Part shown: in pieces, positions 9,515 to 18,972 of the stretch
Layout of the letters: each line of letters opens with the position of its first letter
How positions within the stretch are numbered: position 1 is the first letter of the stretch
DNA from: Vibrio hannami
GTDB taxonomy: Bacteria; Pseudomonadota; Gammaproteobacteria; Enterobacterales; Vibrionaceae
NCBI RefSeq assembly: GCF_029589055.1
Contig: NZ_JARQZP010000003.1
Location: forward strand, 682,001-746,000
Reading direction: 5' to 3'
Length of the DNA: 64,000 bases
Notes under the pieces: model-generated
What the model saw: the letters and a program-made list of their open reading frames with translations, nothing else
Told to the model about the DNA's origin: nothing
Database searches by the model: none
Program-made: the position numbers and the translations under genes

Positions 9515-11449
9515 TTAGTGCTTGTGTGATGGCTGGTTTGAAAACTCTATAGTATGCCGGGCTTGTTGTATAAACACTTCGCTAAACTGCTGACAGTCCA
9601 TTGGTTTTCCATAGAGATAACCTTGTGCATAGTCGCAACCTTCGCTAACAACGAAAAGCTCCTGATCTAAATCTTCGATACCTTCGACCATCACTTCGAT
9701 ATTCATCTTTTTGGCCACTCTGATCATAGAGCGCATGATTTCTTTATCGTTGTCTTCATGGGTTATGTTTTGTGTGAAACTCTTATCGATTTTGATGATA
9801 GAGAAGGGGTATTTTTTTAGATAACTGAATGACGCATACCCGGTACCGAAGTCATCCAGTGACAGGGTCACCCCCAAGTCCCTTAATTGATGCAGGGTTT
9901 GATTCGCTAATATTTCGTTATGAATCAGGGAGTTCTCGGTAATTTCTATCTCCAGGCACGAAGAAGGTAATTGATAGGTGTTCAGCAGGTGTTTAACTTG
10001 TTCTATAAAATCTTTGTTCTGTAATTGAACTGCCGAAACATTCACCGCAATCTTAAAGTCCTTTGTGTGGTTGTACCATTCACTCGCCTGCTCAATAGAC
10101 GCTCTCAAGACAAAGCTGCCAACCTCAAAAATCAAACCATTCTGTTCGGCCATCTGAATCAGTGTTTCGTTAGAAATAACTCCAAGCTTTGGATGGCTCC
10201 AGCGGATAAGCGCTTCAGCCCCAATCCAGCGGCCAGTTTTCAATTCAACCTTGGGCTGAAAATAGAGCACAAGGTCATCATTTCTGACCGCCTGCAACAG
10301 GTAGCTCTCAAGTTTACTTGCGTTAGTTTCTTCTCTTGAAAACTGCATTGAATAGAGCATATATTTCTGACCTGACTCTTTACACGCCAGCATTGCCTCC
10401 CTTGCATGCTTACTCATCATTGACGCAGTTTCAGAAGTTTCGTTTGAAGCCGCCCCCAAGAAAGCATGCAGGTGTACTCTTTCACTATCTAACATAAATT
10501 CCGAATGACTCAACTCAGAAAGGCGGGCACAAAAAGCATCAATAAACGCCTGATTTTTATTCACTTCTACGACAATACCCAGATCAGCGACGCCAATACG
10601 CCCACTAAACGAGTCCATTGTGTCTATATTCCCGATTCGTTCTCGGTAAGCCACAATAAGGTCACTAAGCGCTTGTTCACCATACCTTGCCTGCAGGCGT
10701 CTCCCATTGGTAAAACCAATTTGCACCAGATACAAAGCAGAATCAGGATGTAACGTTTGAAGTTTACTATCAATTTTCTGCTTAAATGAGTCTAAATTAT
10801 ACAGTCCAGTCGCTGTATCATGACGCTTTTGATAGTCGATTTCCTGCTCAGCAGCCTTACGTTTATCTATCTCAAGACTGAGTGAATAATTCAGATTAGC
10901 GAGATCCCGTGTGCGATTTTTTACCCGTTTTTTCAGCTCTTTATTTAAACGCATTAACTTCGCTTGCTGATAAATAATGGTCAACTGAGACTCAATTGAG
11001 TTTTTAAAGGTATCAAGGAGTGCTCGGTAAGTCTCAGAGTAGTGGTTTGGCTTGTTATCAAGGATACACATGGTGCCAAACACTGAACCATCGGGCCAGT
11101 TAACTGGCAAGCCAAGGTAGGAAACCATCCCTAGTTTAATATCTGGATTGTTGTCCCATTGAGGGTCATCCAGAGCATTAGGGATAAGCAGTTCTTGCTG
11201 ATTTTTTATTACCGTCTCACAATAGAGGCCCTGAGGGATGGATTCGGTATCTCCCTTATTGTAAGGGTTATTTTCGCGATTACTGCTGACAAAAACCTCG
11301 ATATTATTCTCATGCACCCTCATTATTAGTGTACTTGGTACAGCGGTGATCTCCGCTAAGATATCAAGCGTACTCTGCCAACTACTTAGGATTTCATCCG
11401 GGATCGATAGGGTGCTTGTGTCAATTCGATTCATACTACAACTATCCAT
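9515..11449 (-). CDS. GAF-GGDEF(degenerate)-EAL cyclic-di-GMP phosphodiesterase
   Basis: This 644-residue cytosolic signalling protein has a GAF sensor at about residues 20-160, a coiled-coil linker (160-205), a GGDEF domain (205-365) and an EAL domain (380-630). The GGDEF site reads GRIGVADLG, so diguanylate cyclase activity should be lost. The EAL motif (GAEALIRW), EITEN, DDFGTGYAS, IKIDKSF and VEGIED are intact, which supports c-di-GMP hydrolysis. The GAF domain may gate it. A second ATG at residue 6 (11434) is an alternative start. Confidence 0.93.
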   Translation of the reverse strand: MDSCSMNRIDTSTLSIPDEILSSWQSTLDILAEITAVPSTLIMRVHENNIEVFVSSNRENNPYNKGDTESIPQGLYCETVIKNQQELLIPNALDDPQWDNNPDIKLGMVSYLGLPVNWPDGSVFGTMCILDNKPNHYSETYRALLDTFKNSIESQLTIIYQQAKLMRLNKELKKRVKNRTRDLANLNYSLSLEIDKRKAAEQEIDYQKRHDTATGLYNLDSFKQKIDSKLQTLHPDSALYLVQIGFTNGRRLQARYGEQALSDLIVAYRERIGNIDTMDSFSGRIGVADLGIVVEVNKNQAFIDAFCARLSELSHSEFMLDSERVHLHAFLGAASNETSETASMMSKHAREAMLACKESGQKYMLYSMQFSREETNASKLESYLLQAVRNDDLVLYFQPKVELKTGRWIGAEALIRWSHPKLGVISNETLIQMAEQNGLIFEVGSFVLRASIEQASEWYNHTKDFKIAVNVSAVQLQNKDFIEQVKHLLNTYQLPSSCLEIEITENSLIHNEILANQTLHQLRDLGVTLSLDDFGTGYASFSYLKKYPFSIIKIDKSFTQNITHEDNDKEIMRSMIRVAKKMNIEVMVEGIEDLDQELFVVSEGCDYAQGYLYGKPMDCQQFSEVFIQQARHTIEFSNQPSHKH

Positions 11450-11540
11450 GTTGAAATGATTAACTTCCTTAGGTTATCTGGATCATCCTGATCTCAAACT
11501 ACCTATTGTTCAGTATATGCTGTTTATGCGGCGAATAATA

Positions 11541-11567
11541 AAAAACCTCCGAAATCAGAGGTTTTTA
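11541..11567. terminator. Rho-independent terminator
   Basis: AACCTC/GAGGTT form a stem around an 8-base loop with A and T runs on the two sides. It lies just downstream of fabV on the minus strand, before the GAF/EAL gene. Confidence 0.75.
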
Positions 11568-11594
11568 TCATAAATATTTTAGACCTGAGACAAA

Positions 11595-12795
11595 CTAGGG
11601 CTTTAACGATACTAACTCTTCGAAGTCAAACTCCTGGTTATAATCAACCCCTTCAATGTCGAAGCCATTCAATTGCAGAAACTCTTGTTTGTATCCTGCA
11701 TAATCACCCACTGATTTAAAGTTCTCTTCGTTCATCTGTCCCATCAGCGTAGACACCTGTTCCTGAACGTCACTAGCTAATTCATATTCATCAATACGAA
11801 GAAGACGCTCACCATCGACTGGTACGCCTTGCGGGTTGTAGAGTTTGTCAGAGAATAGACGCTGCATCTGTTCAATGCAGGTTTCGTGAGTTCCTTGAGC
11901 CTTCATTACTTTGTATAACGCCAGGATGTAGGGAGTAAACGCAGGGATAAACACACTTGCTTTGGTAACTAATGCTTTACAGACCGTTGCGTAAGCGCCG
12001 CCACCGTAGTTAGCCAGTTTAAGATTCAAAGCATGGCTGGTCTGGTGCAAATCTACTTTAGCTCTGCCCAATGTACCTTCAGTGGTAAATAGGATGAGTA
12101 CATTCTGGTCCGATATAAGAGAACGCGATAGTTTTGCAACTTGGAGCAATGGAATCCGAATTGATTAGAGTATCTATCCATGACTCCCAATCCTCTCCAC
12201 CCATCACTTTTATTGTTGATTCGATCTCTTCTTTAGAGGCGGGCTCAACGGTGGTTTGCTGCCAGCTGTCATTTTCAAGAACGATTGTTGCACCTGTGGC
12301 GCTTTCACCGATGGTTTTGATTGAAGATCGCCACATCCCGTCGCCGTAAGGCTTTGGTCGTACACCCGTTGCGAGGCTGTATATGATAAGGTCGACTTCT
12401 CCATCAAAATGCGTCTCTATGGCTTCAATGACCTGCTCGCGAACCTTATCAGAAAAGGCATCGCCGACAATGTTGATCGCTTTACTACCTTCACGCTCTG
12501 CTTTCTGTTTAAAGAAAATGTTATTGTACCAGCCCGCGCTACCAACGCCTTTTTCTGATGGGCCACGCTCAAAAGAAACCCCAATAGTATCCGCCTGGCT
12601 CCCACCAAAGGTCAGTGCAATTCTGGCTGCAAGCCCAAATCCGGATGATGATCCTAGAATAAGCACTCTTTTCGGACCATTTTTGATTGGCTTGGCACTT
12701 TTAACGTAATCAATTTGTTTTTGTACCGAAGCTTCACATCCTATAGGGTGGGCCGAGCGCGCAACCACTCCCTGAATTTCAGGTTTGATAATCAT
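11595..12795 (-). pseudogene. fabV: Enoyl-ACP reductase FabV, interrupted by a 1-base frameshift
   Basis: The two halves together match FabV (about 400 residues), the Vibrio-type enoyl-ACP/trans-2-enoyl-CoA reductase of fatty-acid synthesis. The N-terminal part carries the NAD-binding GSSSGFGLAAR and ends ...YIGPECTHPIYH followed by TGA at 12079-12081. The C-terminal part continues as EGTLGRAKVDLHQTSHALNL in another frame. Removing one base at about 12081 restores HPIYHEGTLGRAK. V. cholerae is known to rely on FabV, so a true lesion would matter unless fabI exists elsewhere. A sequencing error is the simpler reading. No homopolymer lies at the break. Confidence 0.88.
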
Positions 12796-12872
12796 CTACT
12801 TAATCCTTTTTAAGCACAGTAGCTATCGAATATATATTTGTAATACTTAACTTGACTTGAGCTAAAGCAACA

Positions 12873-13472
12873 TTACTCCAGATAAAGTGCCATGTTGTCA
12901 GCCATATATTCAGCAATCCATGGTTGAGCTTTTGCGTTAGGGTGAAGACCATCTTGCATCATCCAGTCCTCATTAAGAATGATGTGTTCAAGGAAAAAAG
13001 GAATCAAAGGCAAATCGGCATCCCTAGCAATGGCGGGATAAATATTACTAAAAGCTTGACTATATCTTTTACCATAGTTAGGCGGTATTTGAATCTGCAT
13101 AAGAATAACATTTGAACCTGCATTCTGAGCTTTTAATACCATCTGTGTTAGATTGTTTTTTATCGTATTTGGGTGAAAGCCCCGCAACCCATCATTGGCA
13201 CCAAGCTCAATTAACAATACATCTGGGGAATGCTGAGAGAGCAGGTCCGGTAACCTTTGAAGGCCATTTCCAGTGGTATCGCCAGAAATACTGGCATTTA
13301 TAACCTCATAATCGAAACCGCGCTCTTTCAGCTCATTTGGTAGAATGGATGGCCAACTTTGATCTAAAGACATTTGATAACCGGCGCTTAAACTATCACC
13401 AAGTACCAAAATTGTGTTACTACTAACAGATGAAGAAAAAAGAATAACTAACAGGGAAATAAGTCGAATCAT
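12873..13472 (-). CDS. tesA: Periplasmic multifunctional esterase/thioesterase/lysophospholipase TesA
   Basis: The 199-residue protein starts at 13472 (MIRLISLLVILFSSSVSSNT, a signal peptide) and then has ILVLGDSLSAGY, the SGNH block I with the nucleophilic serine. GANDG and the GLHPNAKAQ block with the Asp-x-x-His dyad (DGLHP) complete the set. TesA hydrolyses acyl-CoA and lysophospholipids in the periplasm. Upstream codons to 13697 are open but overlap ybbA and give no signal peptide. The start codon shares the sequence CATG with the divergent ybbA start. Confidence 0.95.
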   Translation of the reverse strand: MIRLISLLVILFSSSVSSNTILVLGDSLSAGYQMSLDQSWPSILPNELKERGFDYEVINASISGDTTGNGLQRLPDLLSQHSPDVLLIELGANDGLRGFHPNTIKNNLTQMVLKAQNAGSNVILMQIQIPPNYGKRYSQAFSNIYPAIARDADLPLIPFFLEHIILNEDWMMQDGLHPNAKAQPWIAEYMADNMALYLE

Positions 13473-14147
13473 GCCACAGTCCGTAATTAAAGCTGAATCA
13501 ATTGCTAAATTAGTTTCTACCAACAAAGAGCATTTAACAATCCTTGAAGATGTAAATCTAGATATTTTTGAAGGAGAGTCGGTTGCAATCGTCGGGACTT
13601 CCGGCGCTGGTAAATCAACACTTATGACCTTACTTGCTGGCTTAGATGTCCCCACCAAAGGTGAAGTGACGCTCCTGGGTGAAGCTTTGTCTACCATGAA
13701 CGACGAAGAGAGAGCCTCGCTTAGAAGTGAGTCTATCGGATTCGTTTTTCAGAGCTTTCTGTTAATTCCAAGCCTTACTGCTCTTGAGAACGTGACATTA
13801 CCTTGTTTACTAAAGGGCAATGAAGAAGATAGAGAGCGAGCAGTAGAACTGCTTGAATCAGTTGGGTTAAGTAAACGGATAGATCACCTGCCATCGCAAT
13901 TATCAGGGGAGAGCAACAGCGGGTGGCACTTGCCAGAGCCTTTATGATCAAACCCAGGATACTGTTTGCCGACGAACCAACAGGTAACCTGGATCAGCAT
14001 ACCGCGGAAAAAATCGTTGAGCTTCTGTTTGAACTCAACAAAACTCACGGCACGACACTTGTCCTTGTTACACACGATCAGACACTTGCTGAACAGTGCG
14101 ATCGCGTATTTCACATGCACGCTGGCAGTCTCGAGGAGGCTCAGTGA
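13471..14147 (+). pseudogene. ybbA: ABC transporter ATP-binding protein YbbA, interrupted by a frameshift
   Basis: The reading starts MPQSVIKAES at 13471. It has Walker A (GTSGAGKST), the Q-loop (FVFQSFLLIPSLT), then LPSQLSG where the frame is lost. The other frame continues QQRVALARAFMIKPRILFAD with Walker B and the H-loop (VTHDQ). Adding one G to the GGGG run at 13907-13910 restores LSGGEQQRVALARAF, the ABC signature. The lesion is thus a one-base deletion in a homopolymer, quite possibly a base-calling error. With YbbP it would form a MacB/LolCDE-like complex beside tesA, as in E. coli. The gene ends in TGATG, overlapping ybbP. Confidence 0.9.
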
Positions 14148-16579
14148 TGACAGACATAAAAAATCAGTCGGTTAATACGCGGCTCTTTCGCTGGAGCGTT
14201 GAAGAGATAAGGCATGGACAACTTTGGCCTGTAGCTGTAGCGTTAACACTTATTATTGCCTGCGTGTTTGCTCTGTCTGCTCTCGCAGAGCGTATGGAGC
14301 AGGTTATCGTTAAGCAGGGAAGAGACGCGCTTACCGCCGACCTCGTTTATTCTTCCTCGAATCCAGTACCTGAACAACTCACTCTAACAGCTTCTAATAC
14401 ACCTTCTGTTCAGATTTCATCGATGACACGTTTTGGCACTATGTCATTTAGTGACACCGATATGCAGTTAGTAACGGTTAAAGCTGTGGATGATAATTAT
14501 CCCCTCAGAGGTGATCTTTCCCTGGATAATGGCAGCCAGAGAAAAGGTTTTGTCGCTCCAGGTGAACTGTGGCTTGATGAGCGTGTATTTTCATTGTTGA
14601 ATGTTGAAATGGGTGACAGTGTCACTGTGGGCGATGCTGATTTTGTTATATCTGGCCGGGTTGCTGAAGAACCAGGATTGAGTTTTAATCCCTTTCAACA
14701 AATGCCTGCGGTTTATATTCACAACTCAGATATTGAAAAAACAGGCGCTCTTCAGCTAGGAAGCCGCGTACGTTTTCATCTCTACCTACAGGGTGATGAC
14801 TCCTCACTAAGAAATATAAAAGATTCCATAGAGCTTACACCTAGTGATCGTTGGCGAGACCAAGAGAGTGCCTCTCGAAGCAACGAGTTGTTCAATACAA
14901 CCACTCAATACCTATCGTTGACTGTTGCTATCGTCATCATAATGGCAGCAACGACATTAGTGCTTACCTGTCAAAGTTACGTTGCGAGCAGGCAACAAAC
15001 GGTCGCAATGTTAAAAAGTTTAGGAGCAACGAAACCGTGGCTGATTCACTGGCTCAGTCTACAAGTGCTACTTCTTTTTGCTGTGGGAGTAACATTCGGA
15101 TTGCTTCTTGGCATCGGACTGGAAGTTTTATTAAGAGTGCCATTAGACGGCCTTCTTCCAGACCCACTCCCGGGTTATGGATTTATACCAGCGTTAGTTG
15201 CGGTATTATCATGTGCGCTTATTGGTATTCCTGCGCTTGGGATTCCACTCTATTCGCTCATTAGCACGTCTGCAGTGAACGTTATGCAGCCAGCTGAACG
15301 CAAAAGCAGCAAAAAAGCTTTGTGGCTTATTCTAGTACCTTTATTTCCTATGATGGCGGTCTATAGAGAGAACATTCTCGTATGGTTGGTCCTGGGGGGA
15401 ATTATCGGGTTATTCGCTCTGCTTGCGGTAATAAGCATCTTCCTGATTCGGGTTGTAAGTAAGCTTCCGCTTTCAACATCTTTAAAGCTCGCGGTTAGCA
15501 GAATCAGTCGTTCCTCCGTTTCAAGTGGTATACAGTTTGGCGCGTTAGCGCTATCTCTAATGCTTTTAGCGGTGATTTGGCTGGTCAGAACCGATTTGCT
15601 TGCTGACTGGCAGCAAACCATCCCAAATAATGCACCGAACGTGTTTTCAATTAATATTGCACCTTATGAAAAGGACTCATATCTGGAAGCGCTGGACCAA
15701 AGTAACATCGAGCGTTCTCAAGCGTATCCAATTATCAGAGGTCGTGTTAGCTCGATTAACGGGAATGAAGCAAAAGAGTATGAGGGTGTAGATAAACAAA
15801 GTGACTCACTGCAAAGAGAAATCAACTTCACGTGGGCAGAGAGTATTCCGGAAAGAAATCCGATAATTGAAGGAGCTTGGACAACAACAGCCGGGGTTTC
15901 TGTAGAATCGGAGATAGCAACTGAGCTTAACCTTAAGATAGGCGACAAACTGGGCTTTGTTATAAACAGCCAGAATGTAACCGCGACGGTAAACTCTATT
16001 CGCCAGGTTGAATGGCGAGAAATGAAGCCAAACTTCTATTTTGTGTTTACACCCGATGTGCTTGAACAACTTCCTGCGACCTGGATGGTCAGTTACAGAA
16101 TTGCTGATGGACAGAATCGTTTTCTCGGCGAGTTATCGCGTTCGTTCCCAACGGTCAGCATACTGGATATACGTACAATGGGTAGTAAAATTCAGGCACT
16201 ATTGGCCCAGATTATTTGGTCTGTGACCGTACTAGCTGGTCTGGGTGTTATAGCAGGGATATTACTTATCTTCACACTCCTGAGGTTAAGCTTGAGCCAA
16301 CGGCAGGACGAAATCCGCCTGTACCGAACTCTAGGAGCGAGTAAGAAAAGGATCAAACAAACTATCTGGAGTGAATATGGATTGATGGCACTTGTGGCAG
16401 GTTTAGTGTCCAGCATTGGTGCTGAAGCAAGCGTAGCAGGGCTAATGATCTGGGGGTTTGAACTGGAAAGCAATCTCCACCCTACGCTTTGGTTTATGCT
16501 GCCAATTCTTGCTTTTGCAGTACTGGCCTTAACCCTTAATACACTGATAAAGAAGTTATTAAATCCAATTTATCAGTGA
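14147..16579 (+). CDS. ybbP: ABC transporter permease YbbP (MacB/FtsX-like)
   Basis: The start at 14147 overlaps the ybbA stop (TGATG). The 810-residue protein has an N-terminal membrane helix, a periplasmic domain, and two FtsX-type permease blocks, one at about residues 255-460 and one at the C-terminus (WSVTVLAGLGVIAGILLIFT onward), with central helices between. Homologues are permeases of lipid or lipoprotein-type exporters without a dedicated outer-membrane partner. Pairing with the TesA lipase suggests work on envelope lipids; the substrate is unknown. Confidence 0.92.
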   Translation: MTDIKNQSVNTRLFRWSVEEIRHGQLWPVAVALTLIIACVFALSALAERMEQVIVKQGRDALTADLVYSSSNPVPEQLTLTASNTPSVQISSMTRFGTMSFSDTDMQLVTVKAVDDNYPLRGDLSLDNGSQRKGFVAPGELWLDERVFSLLNVEMGDSVTVGDADFVISGRVAEEPGLSFNPFQQMPAVYIHNSDIEKTGALQLGSRVRFHLYLQGDDSSLRNIKDSIELTPSDRWRDQESASRSNELFNTTTQYLSLTVAIVIIMAATTLVLTCQSYVASRQQTVAMLKSLGATKPWLIHWLSLQVLLLFAVGVTFGLLLGIGLEVLLRVPLDGLLPDPLPGYGFIPALVAVLSCALIGIPALGIPLYSLISTSAVNVMQPAERKSSKKALWLILVPLFPMMAVYRENILVWLVLGGIIGLFALLAVISIFLIRVVSKLPLSTSLKLAVSRISRSSVSSGIQFGALALSLMLLAVIWLVRTDLLADWQQTIPNNAPNVFSINIAPYEKDSYLEALDQSNIERSQAYPIIRGRVSSINGNEAKEYEGVDKQSDSLQREINFTWAESIPERNPIIEGAWTTTAGVSVESEIATELNLKIGDKLGFVINSQNVTATVNSIRQVEWREMKPNFYFVFTPDVLEQLPATWMVSYRIADGQNRFLGELSRSFPTVSILDIRTMGSKIQALLAQIIWSVTVLAGLGVIAGILLIFTLLRLSLSQRQDEIRLYRTLGASKKRIKQTIWSEYGLMALVAGLVSSIGAEASVAGLMIWGFELESNLHPTLWFMLPILAFAVLALTLNTLIKKLLNPIYQ
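14613..14625. promoter_or_regulatory. matS-like site (MatP binding) inside ybbP
   Basis: GTGACAGTGTCAC matches the E. coli matS consensus GTGACRNYGTCAC at every position. MatP binds such sites across the terminus macrodomain. One 13-mer could occur by chance and lies in coding sequence. The dif-like site 12 kb away makes a terminus location coherent. Confidence 0.5.
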
Positions 16580-16662
16580 TATGTATCAATCTATCAAAAA
16601 CAATTTACCTTAGATATTCAAATAGCTAGCACTAACATGTAACATAGGGCACTACTAATGAA

Positions 16663-16681
16663 AATGATTCCTATCATCAGG
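16663..16681. promoter_or_regulatory. Possible Fur box
   Basis: GAAAATGATTCCTATCATC matches 13 of 19 positions of the Fur consensus. It lies about 55-70 bases before the small zinc-ribbon-like gene. A match of this quality is suggestive only. Confidence 0.25.
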
Positions 16682-16691
16682 GAGTGTTAGC

Positions 16692-16733
16692 ATGAATGCC
16701 AACATCCAGGGAAAAAGTGGAAAATTGTTTTAA
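16692..16733 (+). CDS. Possible 13-residue leader peptide
   Basis: An ATG with GGGAG upstream opens a 13-codon frame (MNANIQGKSGKLF) whose TAA overlaps the next gene's ATG as TAATG. This layout suggests translational coupling to the gene at 16733, which otherwise has no good ribosome-binding site. Coding cannot be proven at this length. Confidence 0.3.
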   Translation: MNANIQGKSGKLF

Positions 16734-17083
16734 TGGAACTCAACAAACAGGCAATCAAGAAACACACAAAACGTAACTTTAGAGAGATCATTGCGTCGAG
16801 TCGCTGCGGTTGCCTTAGTTGCCTTCGTATATTCAAACCTGCAATGGTTGTTGAATGGGTAGGGCACAGCAGTACCGCTATTTGTCCCTACTGTGAAGAG
16901 AGCGAGGTTATTGGGTCGGCATCGGGTTATCCAATCACTGAAGAGTATATCGCTCACTATGCAGCTGCAACGAACCAGCGACAGCAGGCGGTACATATCA
17001 GCTCTAAATATCGAAGCTCGTTCTCTCTCCCATCTATGCTAGATAAGTCGGTTGCTTTCAGACGTATTACCGATCAGAAATAA
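16733..17083 (+). CDS. Small cysteine-rich (zinc-ribbon-like) cytoplasmic protein
   Basis: The 116-residue protein has CGCLSC at about residues 25-30 and CPYC near residue 51, a two-pair arrangement fit to bind zinc. The surrounding SRCGCLSCLRIFKP...AICPYCEESEVIG resembles small bacterial proteins annotated only as 'cytoplasmic protein'. There is no signal peptide or membrane segment. It stands alone between ybbP and the pxp operon, behind a possible leader peptide and a weak Fur-like site. Function is unknown. Confidence 0.75.
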   Translation: MELNKQAIKKHTKRNFREIIASSRCGCLSCLRIFKPAMVVEWVGHSSTAICPYCEESEVIGSASGYPITEEYIAHYAAATNQRQQAVHISSKYRSSFSLPSMLDKSVAFRRITDQK

Positions 17084-17141
17084 AGTACTGGTCATAATGA
17101 CCAGCTCCCATCAATCCTCGCGTTTTCCAATACCTTTTTAA

Positions 17142-17166
17142 GTTATCCACAAAAACAGTGGATAAC
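17142..17166. promoter_or_regulatory. Inverted pair of DnaA-box-like sequences
   Basis: GTTATCCAC and GTGGATAAC are exact inverted repeats around a 7-base A-rich loop. The left one includes TTATCCACA (17143-17151), a perfect DnaA box; the right one is one base from consensus on the opposite strand. The pair lies in the 265-base gap between the zinc-ribbon-like gene and pxpC. It has no T-run, so a terminator is less likely. Confidence 0.35.
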
Positions 17167-17349
17167 ATTTGGGATAAGTAATATTTCTGAATTAGGTTAA
17201 TCTTTGCAGGGCAGAGTATGCCTGTCATTGGGACGTGTACTGTGTTTATTCCATCATATCAGACTTATACACCGAATCCCGGTCAAGTAAATTTTAATAC
17301 GTTTTAACTATATAACGAGAGCTGGTTAAAATGTAATCTTATATACGCC

Positions 17350-18267
17350 TTAATAGCCGAACCTGAGCGCCCATGCATTCCAAATGGCTTGTAAATGATG
17401 TCGGTTACCTTTTATAAACCGGACTGACTGGCCGGGTTTAGCCTGAGCCAGACGAGGTTGATCGATTCGTGCCAATACACCGATTTTTGGGTATCCGCCA
17501 AGTGTTTGTCTGTCGCTGAGTAGCACAATCGGTTGCCCATCTGGCGGTATCTGGATCGCCCCCAATGCAATGCCTTCAGAAATGACACCGCTATAAGGTG
17601 GTGCGATAGGTTGCCCCGTCAAGCGATAACCCATTCTGTCGCTAGACTGACTGACGCTGTACATATTTCTGTAAAAAGCTCGCCGAGTTTCTTTAGGGAA
17701 ATCCTGCGCCTGATATGACTCTATAACTCTTAGCCTTAAAGGAAGGTTATAATCGGGGATAAATCTAAACGAAACCTGCTGTGCGTCTTTTTTGTGTTCG
17801 GACAGGCCAATTCGAATCTCATCCCCTTCAATTAATGGCGTTCCGTCTTGATGCAACCCACCTAATCGCTCTCTCATCACTGTTGAAGTACTGCCTAGAT
17901 GGGGTTCGACGATAAAACCACCGGCGACAGCAAGATATGCCCTCAGTCCATTTTTAGGCAATCCAAACTTTAACGTTTGCCCTTTGGCAATATAAAAGGA
18001 GGACCAATTGACAATCGGTTTATCATCGAGTTTAACCTGAAGATCTCCGCCACAAATAGCCGCCATGCATCCTTTGGTAAAAGTAAACTCTGCCTGCCCT
18101 AAAGTAATTTCTAATACCGGACAACCCGGTGTATTACCCAATAACAAATTTGACCAGCAATACGCATACTCATCTAAAGGTCCTCCTTGAGTCACACCGA
18201 GCGGAGAGATACCAAAGCGTCCAATATCCTGGATCAGGCTCAACTGGCCGGGTTTTACTACTTTCAT
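17350..18267 (-). CDS. pxpC: 5-oxoprolinase subunit C (biotin-dependent carboxylase-like)
   Basis: The roughly 305-residue protein has the family landmarks LSLIQDIGRFG near the start, GGPLDEYAYCWSNLLLGN, and LLSDRQTLGGYPKIGVLARI near the C-terminus. With PxpA and PxpB it cleaves 5-oxoproline to glutamate using ATP. The ATG at 18267 overlaps the pxpB stop (TAATG) and aligns best with known starts; an ATG three codons upstream (18276) is possible. It is last in the pxpA-pxpB-pxpC operon. Confidence 0.93.
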   Translation of the reverse strand: MKVVKPGQLSLIQDIGRFGISPLGVTQGGPLDEYAYCWSNLLLGNTPGCPVLEITLGQAEFTFTKGCMAAICGGDLQVKLDDKPIVNWSSFYIAKGQTLKFGLPKNGLRAYLAVAGGFIVEPHLGSTSTVMRERLGGLHQDGTPLIEGDEIRIGLSEHKKDAQQVSFRFIPDYNLPLRLRVIESYQAQDFPKETRRAFYRNMYSVSQSSDRMGYRLTGQPIAPPYSGVISEGIALGAIQIPPDGQPIVLLSDRQTLGGYPKIGVLARIDQPRLAQAKPGQSVRFIKGNRHHLQAIWNAWALRFGY

Positions 18268-18967
18268 TATCGCCATAATTTGCCACCCAGTTCTTTATAT
18301 TCATACTTATCGATAGACTGAAAACGCACTTTTTCGCCAACACGAAAAGGAGAGAGCTGATCACTATCAGGGTCAAAAAGTTCAACCGGGCAATTCCCGA
18401 TGATATTCCACCCCCGGGAGTGTCACTTGGATAAACAGCGGTCTGGGTATCGGCGATACCGACACTTCCTTTTAAAACCTTAAGTCTAGGTGTAGCCAAT
18501 CTTGGCGTTGCGAGTACTTGATCCACGTGAGCGAGGAAAGCAAACCCCGGGGCAAAGCCGATCGCACAAACGGTATACTCTCTGCCAGTGTGTAGCTCTA
18601 TTAATTGCTCGAGTGTCAGCTTTTTATCTTCCATTACGCTAATAAGATCCGGCGCAACAGACTCATGATAATAAACTGGTAAAACAATACTTTGCTGCCG
18701 GTCTTCTTCGGGATATAACTCAATACTATGAAGAAGATTTGCAATACTGGTAAGTAACTCTTGTTCTGATATCCGAAATGGCAGGTAATCAATCAGAAGC
18801 GTGGTGTACGATGGAGTTACGCTCATAATTACATCCTGATGTTCAGACACAATAACTTCCGCAATCGCACTAATATATTTGGGTAACTGTGTATCAATTT
18901 CGTTGGAGAAACGGATTAGGATTGAAGACTCACACACAGCTTCTATTGAAAGTTGATCCCACTTCAT
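18267..18967 (-). pseudogene. pxpB: 5-oxoprolinase subunit B, interrupted by a frameshift
   Basis: The N-terminal ~180 residues match PxpB/KipI (YTVCAIGFAPGFAFLAHVD, then AVYPSDTPGG). The frame is then lost and would run on into pxpC. Adding one base to the C5 run at 18411-18415 restores TPGGWNIIGNCPVELFDPDS and ends GGKLWR-stop at 18267, exactly overlapping pxpC. So a single homopolymer deletion explains the break, which may be a sequencing error. It lies 5 bases after pxpA. Confidence 0.9.
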
Positions 18968-18972
18968 ATCAC

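Noticed and set aside
13473..13697. Upstream extension of tesA to 13697
   Set aside because: The extra codons lie antisense to ybbA and would place the signal peptide inside the protein; the ATG at 13472 begins a proper signal peptide.
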